A stretch of 64,000 nucleotides of DNA from Anaerolineales bacterium (GCA_025808555.1 CP075526.1:1194712-1258711); one strand, 5' to 3'. Positions 23,308 through 31,891 are shown, counted from the stretch's first letter. The notes: generated by a model not told the origin, from the letters alone. Program-made: numbers and translations.

Positions 23308-25291
23308 ACGAACCTTGTTAATTCTGGCGATCGTGCTGGTTTCTCTGCTGATCGCCTGCATCGCATGCGCCGCCGTGGGCGGCCTGGGCTTCTTGTGGTT
23401 CTGGGAGAGCGAGCTCGATCTGCCCGCTGATTACACCGGGCCAAATACGCAGGCGCCAACCCCCAACGTGGTCATCAACAATGACCCTGCGTCGGATGAA
23501 ACCCTGCGTGTGCTCGAGCAAACCATCGTGCCGGAGAATGATCCGGCCGATATCGCCAGCCGCCTGCAAGGCATCCTCAGCATTCCAGACTCCGTACCCT
23601 ACGCTGGTCCCTCTAGCGTTGGTGATCAGAAGAGCTTCTATGTCACCAACAGCGACACCAATGAGACTTCGCTGCGAAACGCCACCCTGCGCTATGCTGG
23701 CGATATCGTCTACTTCTGGATCGAGAACGGCGTGAACTTTGACCAGGGCGATCTGGAGCGCTTGGCGCGTGCCTTTGAGACCCAGATGTACCCTATCAAC
23801 CGCAGCTTCTTCGGCAGCGAGTGGTCACCTGGTATCGATAACGACCCGCACATCTACATCCTCTACACCACCGGAATGGGTTTCAATGTGGCGGGCTACT
23901 TCTCCTCGGCCGATGAAATTCACCCCATCGCCCGCCCGGATTCCAACGCCCACGAGATGTTCCTCATCAACGCTGGCAACAGCCCGCTGGATGATGAGTA
24001 CACCTATGGCGTGCTGGCTCATGAGTATCAGCACATGATTCACTGGAACACAGACCGCAATGAAACCAGTTGGCTCAACGAGGGGTTGTCTGAGCTGGCT
24101 ACCTTGCTAAACGGCTACGTGCACACCGGCTTCATTCAGCAATATGCTAGCAACCCTGATCACCAGTTGAATGACTGGCCCAACCATGACTACACAACAC
24201 CGTACTATGGCGCTGCCTTTTCCTTCGTCACTTACTTTTTGGAACGCTTTGGTAACGAGGCCACCCAGGCCCTGGTAGCCGATCCCGCCAACGGACTAGA
24301 CTCCATTGACAATGTGCTGCTTCTTGAAGCTGCCACCGATGGAATCACCGGCCAGCAGATCCTGGCGGATGATGTCGTGCTGGACTGGGTGATAACCAAT
24401 TACCTTAATGATGCTGGCGTTGCCGATGGCCGCTACCACTACCGTCAGTACGGGGATGAGGTCTATGTGCGCACCTATGCCACCGAGACTGTCAGCGATT
24501 GCCCCAGCGCCCCGCAAACTCGTGATGTCAAGCAGTATGGCGTGGACTACATCACCATCACCTGCAGCGGCACCCTCAACTTCAGCGGCTCCACCAGCAC
24601 CCAGTTGATCCCGCAAGACGCCTACTCTGGCCGTTATGCCTTCTGGTCAAACAAAGGCGATGAGTCTGATATGACCCTGACGCGTGAATTTGACCTGCGC
24701 GAGGTCAGCGGCCCCGTGAGCCTGGACTACTACATTTGGTACAACATCGAAGAAGACTGGGATTATGGGTACGTGCTCGCTTCCACCAATGGCGGCGTCA
24801 CGTGGGACTTTTTGCAAACCCCTAACGGCACAGGCTCCAACCCCACCGGCGGCAACTATGGCTGGGGCTACACCGGCTTCTCCGGCGGGTCGGAGCCCGG
24901 CTCCTGGATCAAGGAGAGCGTGGACATCTCGGCCTATGCTGGCCAGCAGGTGCTCCTGCGCTTCGAATACATCACCGATGCCGCCGTAAATGGCGAAGGC
25001 TTCATGGTGGATGATGTTTCCATCCCGGCCATTAACTACTTCGAAGACTTTGAGAGCGGCAGCGGCGGCTGGGAAGCGGCCGGCTTTGCCCGCATCGAGA
25101 ATGCCCTGCCGCAGAGTTTCCGCCTGGCGCTCATTCACCACGGCGCTACGCCTACCGTCGAGATCCTCGACGTGCCGGCAGGGAATACGTTGCAGGTTGA
25201 TCTACAGGGTGACGATGAGGTGACGCTTGTGGTGATGGGCGCTACCCGTTTCACCCGCCAAGCCGCCGCCTACCAATTCTGGTTTGAATAG
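23300..25291 (+). CDS. Secreted gluzincin metalloprotease with C-terminal MAM-like domain
   Basis: A 663-residue protein with an N-terminal membrane segment (LLILAIVLVSLLIACIACAA) that acts as signal peptide or anchor. The catalytic zinc site is LAHEYQHMIHW near residue 240 (HExxH), followed by WLNEGLSELA, whose glutamate is the expected third ligand. The C-terminal half includes a Trp/Gly-rich jelly-roll stretch (YYIWYNIEEDWDYGYV, then SGGSEPGSWIKESVDISAYAG, then EGFMVDDVSI) like the tail domains of immune inhibitor A-type and M30-like proteases. It should act outside the cell. It is the last gene of the locus, overlaps the ligase gene by 8 bases and is followed by a strong terminator. Its link to the glycan is unclear. 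Confidence 0.75.
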   Translation: MNRRTLLILAIVLVSLLIACIACAAVGGLGFLWFWESELDLPADYTGPNTQAPTPNVVINNDPASDETLRVLEQTIVPENDPADIASRLQGILSIPDSVPYAGPSSVGDQKSFYVTNSDTNETSLRNATLRYAGDIVYFWIENGVNFDQGDLERLARAFETQMYPINRSFFGSEWSPGIDNDPHIYILYTTGMGFNVAGYFSSADEIHPIARPDSNAHEMFLINAGNSPLDDEYTYGVLAHEYQHMIHWNTDRNETSWLNEGLSELATLLNGYVHTGFIQQYASNPDHQLNDWPNHDYTTPYYGAAFSFVTYFLERFGNEATQALVADPANGLDSIDNVLLLEAATDGITGQQILADDVVLDWVITNYLNDAGVADGRYHYRQYGDEVYVRTYATETVSDCPSAPQTRDVKQYGVDYITITCSGTLNFSGSTSTQLIPQDAYSGRYAFWSNKGDESDMTLTREFDLREVSGPVSLDYYIWYNIEEDWDYGYVLASTNGGVTWDFLQTPNGTGSNPTGGNYGWGYTGFSGGSEPGSWIKESVDISAYAGQQVLLRFEYITDAAVNGEGFMVDDVSIPAINYFEDFESGSGGWEAAGFARIENALPQSFRLALIHHGATPTVEILDVPAGNTLQVDLQGDDEVTLVVMGATRFTRQAAAYQFWFE

Positions 25292-25310
25292 ACGCAAGCG
25301 AAATAAAAAA

Positions 25311-25335
25311 GGCCGCCCTTAGGGCGGCCTTTTTT
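25311..25335 (+). terminator. Bidirectional intrinsic terminator ending the polysaccharide operon
   Basis: GGCCGCCC at 25311-25318 and GGGCGGCC at 25322-25329 form a perfect 8-bp stem with a TTA loop. It is flanked by A6 on the left and T6 on the right, so it can stop both the + strand operon and the convergent gene at 25349-25591. Confidence 0.93.
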
Positions 25336-25348
25336 GTTGCACTACGTT

Positions 25349-25591
25349 CTAGCGGTCTTCCAGCGGGATCTCACGCACAGGGTTGCGCATGGAACTCAGC
25401 TGGCGCTCCAGTTCATAACGGCGCTCGCCGGCCGCCTCGCTCAACTCATCGCGCACGCGGTTCCAGCGGTTGCGCAGCTCACCGCGCAGGTCCTCGCCTG
25501 AGCTTGGGGCGGCCAGAATGGCGATGCTGCTGCCGATCAGCGCTCCGCTCACGACCCCCAGTAGAAAAGCAAAGAATTGCCTCATCGTCAT
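25349..25591 (-). CDS. YtxH domain-containing small membrane protein
   Basis: An 80-residue protein. The N-terminal hydrophobic, glycine-rich segment FFAFLLGVVSGALIGSSIAILAAPSSGEDLR is the YtxH signature (membrane segment followed by APxSGxxLR). The rest is an amphipathic, charged helix. YtxH proteins are linked to general stress responses in Firmicutes, but their biochemical role is unknown. An AAGGAG ribosome-binding site lies just upstream, and a TATAAT -10 sequence is seen at 25616-25621 on this strand. It is a single-gene unit ending at the shared terminator. Confidence 0.85.
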   Translation of the reverse strand: MTMRQFFAFLLGVVSGALIGSSIAILAAPSSGEDLRGELRNRWNRVRDELSEAAGERRYELERQLSSMRNPVREIPLEDR

Positions 25592-25652
25592 TTTCTCCTT
25601 GATCCGATTGCGTAAATTATAACGAGCAAGAGGCCGCCAGCGTACGCCGCGC

Positions 25653-25761
25653 TATAATTAACTTGCTGCTTGGACCCCATTTTGGGGCCGAGACGGTAGT
25701 GTGCAGGGTGCCAAAATGGCGCAATTGCATATGCCGCCTTTCAAGCTGGGGCGGTTTTTTT
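25653..25761 (+). promoter_or_regulatory. Structured 5' leader of the pan/coa operon with terminator-like hairpin (candidate pan RNA)
   Basis: A TATAAT -10 (25653-25658, no clear -35) should start transcription near 25665. The leader then has CCATTTTGG at 25677-25685, perfectly complementary to CCAAAATGG at 25711-25719, and a small CCG-AGA-CGG hairpin inside. A second hairpin follows: CCGCCTT / GGGGCGG with two G-U pairs, near 25734-25754. Seven T residues follow it at 25755-25761, then a GGGAGG ribosome-binding site at 25781 and the panB ATG. An aptamer-like element plus terminator suggests transcription attenuation. The pan RNA motif is known upstream of panB, panC and panD genes, including in Chloroflexi; I could not check the consensus. 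Confidence 0.55.
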
Positions 25762-25790
25762 ATCCCCAGCGCTATTGTGCGGGAGGTTTG

Positions 25791-26675
25791 ATGTCTACAG
25801 AGGCGCCTAAGAAAGCGGCAACCGCCAGCCGCCCCAAAGTCACCACGCGCACCTTCAGGCAAATGAAGAAAGACGGCCAGCCAATCACCATGCTGACCGC
25901 CTATGACTACCCCACCGCCCTGGCCCAGGAGCGCGCCGGGGTGGACGCCATTCTGGTGGGCGATTCGCTGGGCATGGTCGTGCTGGGCTATCCCAATACG
26001 CTGCCTGTCACCATGGAAGATATGCTCCACCACTGCAAGGCCGTGGCGCGTGGCGCCCAGACGCCGATGCTGATCGGCGATCTGCCCTTCATGTCCTACC
26101 AGGTGTCTGTTCAGCAGGCCGTTGCCAACGCTGGGCGCTTCTTGCAGGAAGCCGGCATGGACGCCGTCAAGCTGGAGGGTGGTCAGGAGCGCGCTGAAGC
26201 CGTGCGCCAGATCGTAGCCGCCGGCATTCCGGTCATGGGCCATCTGGGTCTTACGCCGCAGAGCGTCAATACGCTCGGCGGCTTCCGCCCACAAGCTCGC
26301 ACCAAGTCGGCCGCCCGCAAGCTGATCGAAGATGCCCTAGCCCTGCAGGAGGCTGGCGCCTTCAGCGTGGTGCTCGAGTCTGTGCCAGACCGCCTGGCCG
26401 AGTGGGTCTCCAAAAAGCTCACCATCCCCACCATCGGCATTGGCGCTGGCGTGGGCTGTGACGGCCAGGTGCTCGTCACGCATGATCTGCTTGGTTTGTT
26501 CGATCGCTTCACCCCCAAATTCGTTAAAAAATATGCCGATATGCACACCACCATGGTGGATGCTTTTGGCGTATTTATCAAAGAGGTGCGGGACCACAGT
26601 TTTCCCACTGATGAACACAGCGTACCTATCAAAGACGAAGCCTGGGATGCGCTGCTCAAGGAGTTGGGAGAGTAA
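25791..26675 (+). CDS. panB: 3-methyl-2-oxobutanoate hydroxymethyltransferase (PanB)
   Basis: A 294-residue cytoplasmic TIM-barrel enzyme that adds a hydroxymethyl group from 5,10-methylene-THF to alpha-ketoisovalerate, giving ketopantoate. Family landmarks are ITMLTAYDYPTA, LVGDSLGMVVLGYPNTLPVTMEDM (magnesium-binding Asp), DLPFMSYQ, AVKLEGG, GHLGLTPQSVNTLGGF and the catalytic Glu region VVLESVP. The ATG at 25791 is chosen because GGGAGG stands 4 bases before it and the protein then has a normal length. An in-frame start at 25701 would lie inside the structured leader. The gene is followed directly by panE. Confidence 0.96.
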   Translation: MSTEAPKKAATASRPKVTTRTFRQMKKDGQPITMLTAYDYPTALAQERAGVDAILVGDSLGMVVLGYPNTLPVTMEDMLHHCKAVARGAQTPMLIGDLPFMSYQVSVQQAVANAGRFLQEAGMDAVKLEGGQERAEAVRQIVAAGIPVMGHLGLTPQSVNTLGGFRPQARTKSAARKLIEDALALQEAGAFSVVLESVPDRLAEWVSKKLTIPTIGIGAGVGCDGQVLVTHDLLGLFDRFTPKFVKKYADMHTTMVDAFGVFIKEVRDHSFPTDEHSVPIKDEAWDALLKELGE

Positions 26676-27572
26676 GTGTCCGTGCTCATCGTAGGCAGCG
26701 GCGCGCTGGCATGCTTGTTCGCCGCCCGTCTGGCGGCCACAGGCGAGCAAGTGGACCTGCTCGCCACCTGGCCTGAAGGGTTGCACGCCCTGCAAAGTTC
26801 CGGCGTCACGCTGGAAGTGGATGGCACGCGTACCACCTATCCCGTGCGCGCCAGCAATGACCTGGAGGTTTTCGCAGGTGCGCGCCGCGCCCTGGTACTA
26901 GTCAAGGCCTGGCAAACGCTCCGCGCCTCCCAGCAACTGCAGGCTTGCCTTGCACCGGACGGGGTTGCCCTCACATTGCAAAACGGTCTCGGCAATCAGG
27001 AAGAGTTGGAGCGCGTGCTCGGCGCGGCGCGTGTTGCTATCGGCGTCATCACTACCGGAGCCACCTTGGTGGCCCCCGGGGTCGTGCGCTGGGGCGGCGA
27101 GGGGGTGATCTCGCTCGGAGCCCATCCCGCGCAGGCCGAGTTTGCGTCGTTGTTCACCGCGTCCGGTTTCCAGGTCAATATCGGGCAGGATGTGACATCG
27201 CTGCAATGGAGCAAGCTGGTCATCAACGCCGCCATCAACCCGCTCACCGCGCTGCTCGCCGTCCCCAACGGCGAGCTACTCACTCGTCCCGCCGCGGCGG
27301 AGCTCAGCGCTCAACTGGCCGCTGAGGCTGCCGCGGTTGCCGCTGCCCTAAACGTCCCGCTCACTTTTTCCGACCCAGTTGCCGCAGCCCAAGATGTGGC
27401 CCGTCGCACCGCAGCCAATCACTCTTCCATGTATCAGGATGCCCAGCGCGGCGCGCTGACCGAGGTAGACGCTATCAGTGGCGCCATCGTGCGTGCCGGC
27501 CAGCAGGCCGGCGTGCCCACGCCTGCCACCGAGACCATCTGGAAACTGGTACAAGCGCTGAGGCCGGCATGA
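26676..27572 (+). CDS. panE: 2-dehydropantoate 2-reductase (PanE)
   Basis: A 298-residue NADPH-dependent ketopantoate reductase. It has the N-terminal cofactor loop VLIVGSGALACLFAARL, LVLVKAWQT, LQNGLGNQEEL, a TTGAT segment, the catalytic lysine in SLQWSKLVINAAINPLTALL near residue 175, and the C-terminal helical domain with NHSSMYQDAQRGALTEVD. The start is a GTG immediately after the panB TAA, with no gap. The stop overlaps the panC start by 4 bases. It supplies pantoate for the next enzyme. Confidence 0.93.
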   Translation: MSVLIVGSGALACLFAARLAATGEQVDLLATWPEGLHALQSSGVTLEVDGTRTTYPVRASNDLEVFAGARRALVLVKAWQTLRASQQLQACLAPDGVALTLQNGLGNQEELERVLGAARVAIGVITTGATLVAPGVVRWGGEGVISLGAHPAQAEFASLFTASGFQVNIGQDVTSLQWSKLVINAAINPLTALLAVPNGELLTRPAAAELSAQLAAEAAAVAAALNVPLTFSDPVAAAQDVARRTAANHSSMYQDAQRGALTEVDAISGAIVRAGQQAGVPTPATETIWKLVQALRPA

Positions 27573-28402
27573 AGACTGTCACCACTCTCGCCGAGTTACG
27601 CACCGCCCGTGCCGCCTTGCCGGGCACTATTGGTTTTGTGCCCACCATGGGCTATTTGCATGCCGGGCATATCTCGCTGGTGCAGCTTGCCAAGCAGCAA
27701 TGCCAATCGGTCGTGGTCAGTATCTTCGTCAACCCGGCCCAGTTCGGCCCCAATGAAGATTTGTCCGCCTACCCACGTGACATTCCACGTGATCTGCAAA
27801 TGTTGCAAGATGCCGGGGTGGACTTGGTATGGCTGCCAACGCCCGAGGTCATGTATCCGCCCGGTTTCCAAACCTGGATCGATCTGGAAAATATCACTCA
27901 GCCATTGGAGGGCGGTATGCGCCCCGGCCACTTCCGCGGCGTTGCCACGGTGGTGGCCAAGCTGTTCAATGCCGTACAGCCGGGTAAAGCCTTTTTCGGC
28001 CAGAAGGACGCCCAGCAAGTCGCTGTGATCCAGCGCATGGTGATCGACATTAACTTTCCGCTCGAGATCGTGGTCGGCCCCACCCAGCGCGAGGCCGATG
28101 GCCTGGCGCTCTCCAGCCGCAATAAATATCTCAACGAGGCCGAACGGGCAGCCGCCCCTGTACTGTACCGTGCCCTACAGGCCGCCCGCACCACCTACGC
28201 CGCCGGCGAGCGCAATGCCGCGGTCCTGCGCGCGCTTATGCAAAACACCATTGAACACGAACCATTGGCTCGTGTTCAATACGTCTCATGCGCCGATCCG
28301 CTCACCCTGCACGAGCTGGACACGATCACCGAGGGCGCGTTGCTCTCGATGGCCGTGTATTTTGGCAAAACACGCCTGATCGACAACATTATTTTGGACT
28401 AG
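27569..28402 (+). CDS. panC: Pantothenate synthetase (PanC)
   Basis: A 277-residue ATP-dependent ligase joining pantoate and beta-alanine. It has VPTMGYLHAGHISLV with the HxGH nucleotide-binding motif, FVNPAQFGPNEDL, the FFGQKDAQQVAVIQRM stretch, and the KMSKS-like LALSSRNKYL. The length is normal. The beta-alanine-forming panD gene is not in the window. An AAGG motif lies before the following coaX gene, 13 bases downstream. Confidence 0.96.
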   Translation: MKTVTTLAELRTARAALPGTIGFVPTMGYLHAGHISLVQLAKQQCQSVVVSIFVNPAQFGPNEDLSAYPRDIPRDLQMLQDAGVDLVWLPTPEVMYPPGFQTWIDLENITQPLEGGMRPGHFRGVATVVAKLFNAVQPGKAFFGQKDAQQVAVIQRMVIDINFPLEIVVGPTQREADGLALSSRNKYLNEAERAAAPVLYRALQAARTTYAAGERNAAVLRALMQNTIEHEPLARVQYVSCADPLTLHELDTITEGALLSMAVYFGKTRLIDNIILD

Positions 28403-28415
28403 AAAGGCAATTTCT

Positions 28416-29180
28416 ATGCTTCTCGCCGTAGATATTGGCAATACCAACGTCACTTTAGGTCTGTACGATGGCGATACCCTTGGACCGCGCTGGCGCGTGG
28501 CCACCAACCATAGCAGCATGCCGGATGAGTACGGCTTGCAGTTCATTGGCATGTTCCAGCACGCTGGCATCCCCATCAGCCAGCTCACCGGCATCTGCAT
28601 GGCCTCGGTCGTCCCGCCGCTGACCGGCAAGATCGTCGAAGCCTGTCGCACCTATTTGCAGAAGGACCCGCTGGTTGTGGACGCCGGCGTGAAGACCGGC
28701 GTGCGGGTCCTCTACGAAGATCCGCGCACCGTCGGCGCTGACCGCATTGTAGATGCTGCCGCCGTACAGCACCTCTACGGCGGCCCTGCCTGCGTGGTGG
28801 ATTTTGGCACCGGCACCACCTTTGACGCCATCACCGCCAGCGGCGAATACCTGGGCGGGGCCATCGCCCCCGGCATCGGCATCGCCGCCGAAGCGCTGTT
28901 CTCGCGTGCGGCCAAGCTCTCCCGCGTAGACCTGCAGCGCCCGCCTGGCCCCATTGGGCGCAACACCACCCACGCCATGCAGTCTGGCCTGCTCTTTGGT
29001 TATGTTGGCCTGGTGGAAGGCCTGGTGGCCCGCTTCCGCGCTGAGCTTGGGCCGGAGATGAAGGTGATCGGCACAGGCGGCCTGGCCGAGATCATCGCCA
29101 AGGAAACAGACGTGATCCAGATCCTTGCTCCCTGGCTCACCTTGGATGGGTTGCGCATTATCTGGGGGCTCAACCAGTAA
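28416..29180 (+). CDS. coaX: Type III pantothenate kinase (CoaX)
   Basis: A 254-residue ASKHA-fold kinase phosphorylating pantothenate, the first committed CoA step. Motifs are MLLAVDIGNTNVTLGLY (phosphate 1), VGADRIVDAAA, VVDFGTGTTFDAI (phosphate 2) and GGAIAPGIGIAAEAL. Type III kinases are insensitive to CoA feedback in characterised cases. The stop codon shares one base with the next ATG. It completes a run from ketoisovalerate to 4'-phosphopantothenate within one operon. Confidence 0.95.
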   Translation: MLLAVDIGNTNVTLGLYDGDTLGPRWRVATNHSSMPDEYGLQFIGMFQHAGIPISQLTGICMASVVPPLTGKIVEACRTYLQKDPLVVDAGVKTGVRVLYEDPRTVGADRIVDAAAVQHLYGGPACVVDFGTGTTFDAITASGEYLGGAIAPGIGIAAEALFSRAAKLSRVDLQRPPGPIGRNTTHAMQSGLLFGYVGLVEGLVARFRAELGPEMKVIGTGGLAEIIAKETDVIQILAPWLTLDGLRIIWGLNQ

Positions 29181-30064
29181 TGGCTAAACCCATCGCCTTC
29201 GCCACAGATACCGAGTGGCCGCAGCTGATTCCCAGCGACCAGTTAGCACAGGCTGCGCTGACTGAATTGGGCGCAGCAGTAGCCCCTGTGATCTGGGATG
29301 CAGACGTGGACTGGGCGCAGTACCGCGCCGTCGTTATTCGCTCCACATGGGATTACCATATCCGCGCTGCGGAGTTCACGGCCTGGCTGAATGCGCTAGA
29401 AAGGGCCGGTGTGCCGGTTTTGAATCCTCTGCCTGTTATTCGCTGGAATATGCACAAGCGCTACTTAGCCGAGCTGGAAGCTGACGGCATCCGTATTGTG
29501 CCCTCCCTGTGGCTGGCGCAAGGCCAGCCACAGCCCTATGCCGCCGTGCAGCAGCGCGGCTGGACCCAGGCCGCCCTTAAGCCGCTGGTCTCAGCTGACT
29601 CGTACCATACCTACGTCATCGAAGACGAGGCCGAGTGGAACACCCACCAGCCCGAAGTCCTTGCCCTTGGTGACGCGGTCGTGCAGGAGTTCATGCCAGA
29701 GGTGCAATCCGTAGGGGAGTACTCGCTACTCTTCTTCGGGGATCAATATAGCCACGCCGTACTCAAGACGCCAAAATCCGGCGACTTTCGCACCCAGATG
29801 GGCTATGGCGCCAGCACTGAGGCCGTAGAAGCCTCGCCAGAATTGATTGCACAAGCCGCGCGCGTTCTGGAAACTGTAAGCAATCTACTGGGTGCGCAGA
29901 CGCAGCACAGGCCGCTGGCCTATGCTCGCGTGGATGGTATTCTGCGAGAAGATGCGTTCTACCTCATGGAGCTTGAACTGATCGAGCCTAATCTGTTTCT
30001 TGATTACAGCCCGGGGGCGGCGCAACACTTTGCCCGCACACTGTTGGCCCAACTGGAGAACTGA
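29180..30064 (+). CDS. ATP-grasp domain protein of unknown substrate inside the CoA operon
   Basis: A 294-residue protein related to glutathione synthetase/RimK-like ATP-grasp ligases of the short type that includes cycloserine-pathway DcsG. It starts PIAFATDTEWPQLIPSDQLA, has VVIRSTWDYHIRAAEF and VLNPLPVIRWNMHKRYLAEL (typical of this group), VVQEFMPEVQSVGEYSLLFFG in the ATP-binding half, and metal-ligand-like RVDGI and ELELIEPNLFLDYSPGAA at the end. It is joined to coaX and coaBC by one-base overlaps, so it is made with them. A carboxylate-amine ligation connected to pantothenate or CoA metabolism is inferred only from position. Confidence 0.75.
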   Translation: MAKPIAFATDTEWPQLIPSDQLAQAALTELGAAVAPVIWDADVDWAQYRAVVIRSTWDYHIRAAEFTAWLNALERAGVPVLNPLPVIRWNMHKRYLAELEADGIRIVPSLWLAQGQPQPYAAVQQRGWTQAALKPLVSADSYHTYVIEDEAEWNTHQPEVLALGDAVVQEFMPEVQSVGEYSLLFFGDQYSHAVLKTPKSGDFRTQMGYGASTEAVEASPELIAQAARVLETVSNLLGAQTQHRPLAYARVDGILREDAFYLMELELIEPNLFLDYSPGAAQHFARTLLAQLEN

Positions 30065-31266
30065 TGCTGCCACTCGCCTCCAAACGTATTGTCCTCGGCG
30101 TCACCGGCTCGATCGCCTGTTACAAGGCTGCCGATCTGGCCTCCAAACTCACCCAGCTGGGCGCCGAGGTGGATGTCATCCTGACCACTGCTGCCGAGCA
30201 CTTCATCAAGCCGCTTACCTTCCAGTCGGTTACTGGCCGCCGCGCCTACGTGGATGCTGACCTGTGGGGCCCCGAAGGCCACGTGTTGCACGTGAAACTG
30301 GGCAAAGAGGCAAACCTGCTCCTAATCGCTCCCGCCACTGCCAACACGCTCTCCAAACTGGCCGTCGGCCAGGCTGATAACTTGCTCACCCTGACCGCTC
30401 TGGCCGCCACCACGCCGCTGATGCTGGCCCCTGCCATGGACGGTGGCATGTATGACCACCCGGCCACCCAAGCCAGTCTGGAAACCTTACGCGCCCGTGG
30501 CGCACACATCCATGGCCCGGTCAGCGGCCACCTGGCCTCTGGCCTCAGTGGGGTCGGCCGCATGCTGGAGCCGGCCGAGCTGGCTGGTTATGCTCGTGTA
30601 GCGCTGGCCGTCGGCGGGCCGCTGGCTGGCCGCCGCGTGCTGGTCACTGCTGGCGGTACACAAGAGCCGATCGACCCCGTGCGCGTGATCGCCAATCGCT
30701 CCTCCGGCAAGCAGGGCTATGCGCTGGCCCAGGCCGCGCTGGATATGGGCGCCCAGGTGACCCTGGTTTCCGGACCCACCGCGCTAACCCCACCGGTTGG
30801 CGCTCAACTGGTGCACGTGCAAACTGCAGTTGAAATGCGCGATGCGGTGCTGAAGCATGCCGCAAGGGCGGATATGCTGCTGATGGCTGCCGCCGTGGCA
30901 GACTTTCGCCCCAGTAGCGCGGCTGCGAAGAAGATCAAGCGCGCCGAAGGCGTGCCTAGCGTGGAATTGGCCGCTAACCCGGACATCCTGAAAGAGGTCA
31001 GCCAGCAGCCCAACAAGCCGCGCGTGCTGGTGGGCTTTGCAGCTGAAAGCAATGACCTGCTCGCCAACGCGCAAGGCAAGCTGGCTTCAAAAGGGCTTGA
31101 CATGATCGTAGCCAACGATGTCAGCGCCCAGGATGCTGGCTTTGAGGTGGATACCAACCGCGTCATCCTGCTATCCAAAGACGGCAGCCAGCACGAGTTG
31201 CCTTTGCTGACCAAGTACGAAGTCGCTCGTCATGTGCTCGGGCACACGTTGAGTTTCCTTAAATAA
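30064..31266 (+). CDS. coaBC: Bifunctional phosphopantothenoylcysteine decarboxylase / phosphopantothenate-cysteine ligase (CoaBC)
   Basis: A 400-residue fusion. The N-terminal FMN-dependent CoaC part (residues about 5-180) has VLGVTGSIACYKAADLA, PATANTLSKLAVG and APAMDGGMY; the last is the PxMNxxM motif with Asp in place of Asn. The SGHLASG loop has Ser where E. coli Dfp has its Cys158. The CoaB part (about 190-400) has VLVTAGGTQEPIDPVRVIANRS and MAAAVADFRP. The two enzymes ligate cysteine to phosphopantothenate and decarboxylate the product to phosphopantetheine. It is the last gene of the operon, followed by a terminator. Confidence 0.94.
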   Translation: MLPLASKRIVLGVTGSIACYKAADLASKLTQLGAEVDVILTTAAEHFIKPLTFQSVTGRRAYVDADLWGPEGHVLHVKLGKEANLLLIAPATANTLSKLAVGQADNLLTLTALAATTPLMLAPAMDGGMYDHPATQASLETLRARGAHIHGPVSGHLASGLSGVGRMLEPAELAGYARVALAVGGPLAGRRVLVTAGGTQEPIDPVRVIANRSSGKQGYALAQAALDMGAQVTLVSGPTALTPPVGAQLVHVQTAVEMRDAVLKHAARADMLLMAAAVADFRPSSAAAKKIKRAEGVPSVELAANPDILKEVSQQPNKPRVLVGFAAESNDLLANAQGKLASKGLDMIVANDVSAQDAGFEVDTNRVILLSKDGSQHELPLLTKYEVARHVLGHTLSFLK

Positions 31267-31269
31267 AAA

Positions 31270-31296
31270 GACCCGCAACTGCGGGTCTTTTTTTTT
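31270..31296 (+). terminator. Intrinsic terminator of the pan/coa operon
   Basis: GACCCGCA at 31270-31277 pairs perfectly with TGCGGGTC at 31280-31287, followed by T9. A upstream runs make it usable in the opposite direction as well, for the convergent operon that ends at 31310. Confidence 0.93.
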
Positions 31297-31309
31297 GAGT
31301 CTGTTCGCA

Positions 31310-31891
31310 TCACGCGTTCATGCGCAGTCTGCGCGCCGTGAAGACGATCGCCAGCAGCAGCATGGCTCCCATGGCCAAAATGCCCGGCCCGCCGATGTCA
31401 TCCGCCAGGCCGCTTTGCGGCAGTGCGCTTGGCGTGGCGGTTGGCGCAGTGGTGGCAGTCGCTTCCCCCGGGTCCGTGGTGGCTGCGGCCTGCTCCTGCG
31501 CCAGGGCCGCCTGGGTCAGCAGCGCCTCCACCGTTTGCGTGGCGGCCGGGTTGCTGGTGAACAGCGGTGTCACCGGCGTGTTGGTGGCAGTAGGCGGCAC
31601 CGGTGTGCGTGTAGCGGTTGCGGTGCGCGTGGGGGTGTTTTGCGCAGTGGCCGTGTTGCTTGGTTGCTGGGTCTGTACGATCTGGGTGTTGGTTACCTGG
31701 GCTGCACCTTCATCCGGCGCGGCGCGTTGCTGCTGGGGCAGGATGACCAGCGCATATACAGCCAGCGCGATCAAGGCAAGCAGCATGAGGCCGCCCAGAA
31801 TGCCGGCAACTACAAGAAAATTGCGGCCGCCTGAACGTTTTGGCGGTTCAGGCTGCTCAGATGGCAGATCCAGATCGGCGTCGTCTAGCAT
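31310..31891 (-). CDS. Surface protein with Pro/Thr-rich linker and LPxTG-like C-terminus
   Basis: A 193-residue protein with an acidic N-terminus and a membrane segment at about 24-50. A linker of roughly 100 residues rich in Thr, Pro, Ala and Gln follows (PTRTATATRTPVPPTATNTP). Then comes LPQSG at 157-161, a second hydrophobic stretch (169-185) and a basic RRLR end. The LPQSG-hydrophobic-basic arrangement looks like a sortase signal with Ser in place of Thr. The start lies 12 bases after the KOW-containing gene, so it closes the MutL operon. No sortase is encoded in the window. A cell-envelope location is likely; the function is unknown. Confidence 0.65.
   Translation of the reverse strand: MLDDADLDLPSEQPEPPKRSGGRNFLVVAGILGGLMLLALIALAVYALVILPQQQRAAPDEGAAQVTNTQIVQTQQPSNTATAQNTPTRTATATRTPVPPTATNTPVTPLFTSNPAATQTVEALLTQAALAQEQAAATTDPGEATATTAPTATPSALPQSGLADDIGGPGILAMGAMLLLAIVFTARRLRMNA

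Noticed and set aside
1-25300. Horizontally acquired island with mobile-element borders
   Set aside because: Glycan loci are often exchanged, but no transposase, integrase, tRNA gene or direct repeat marks either end in this window, and base composition does not change visibly.
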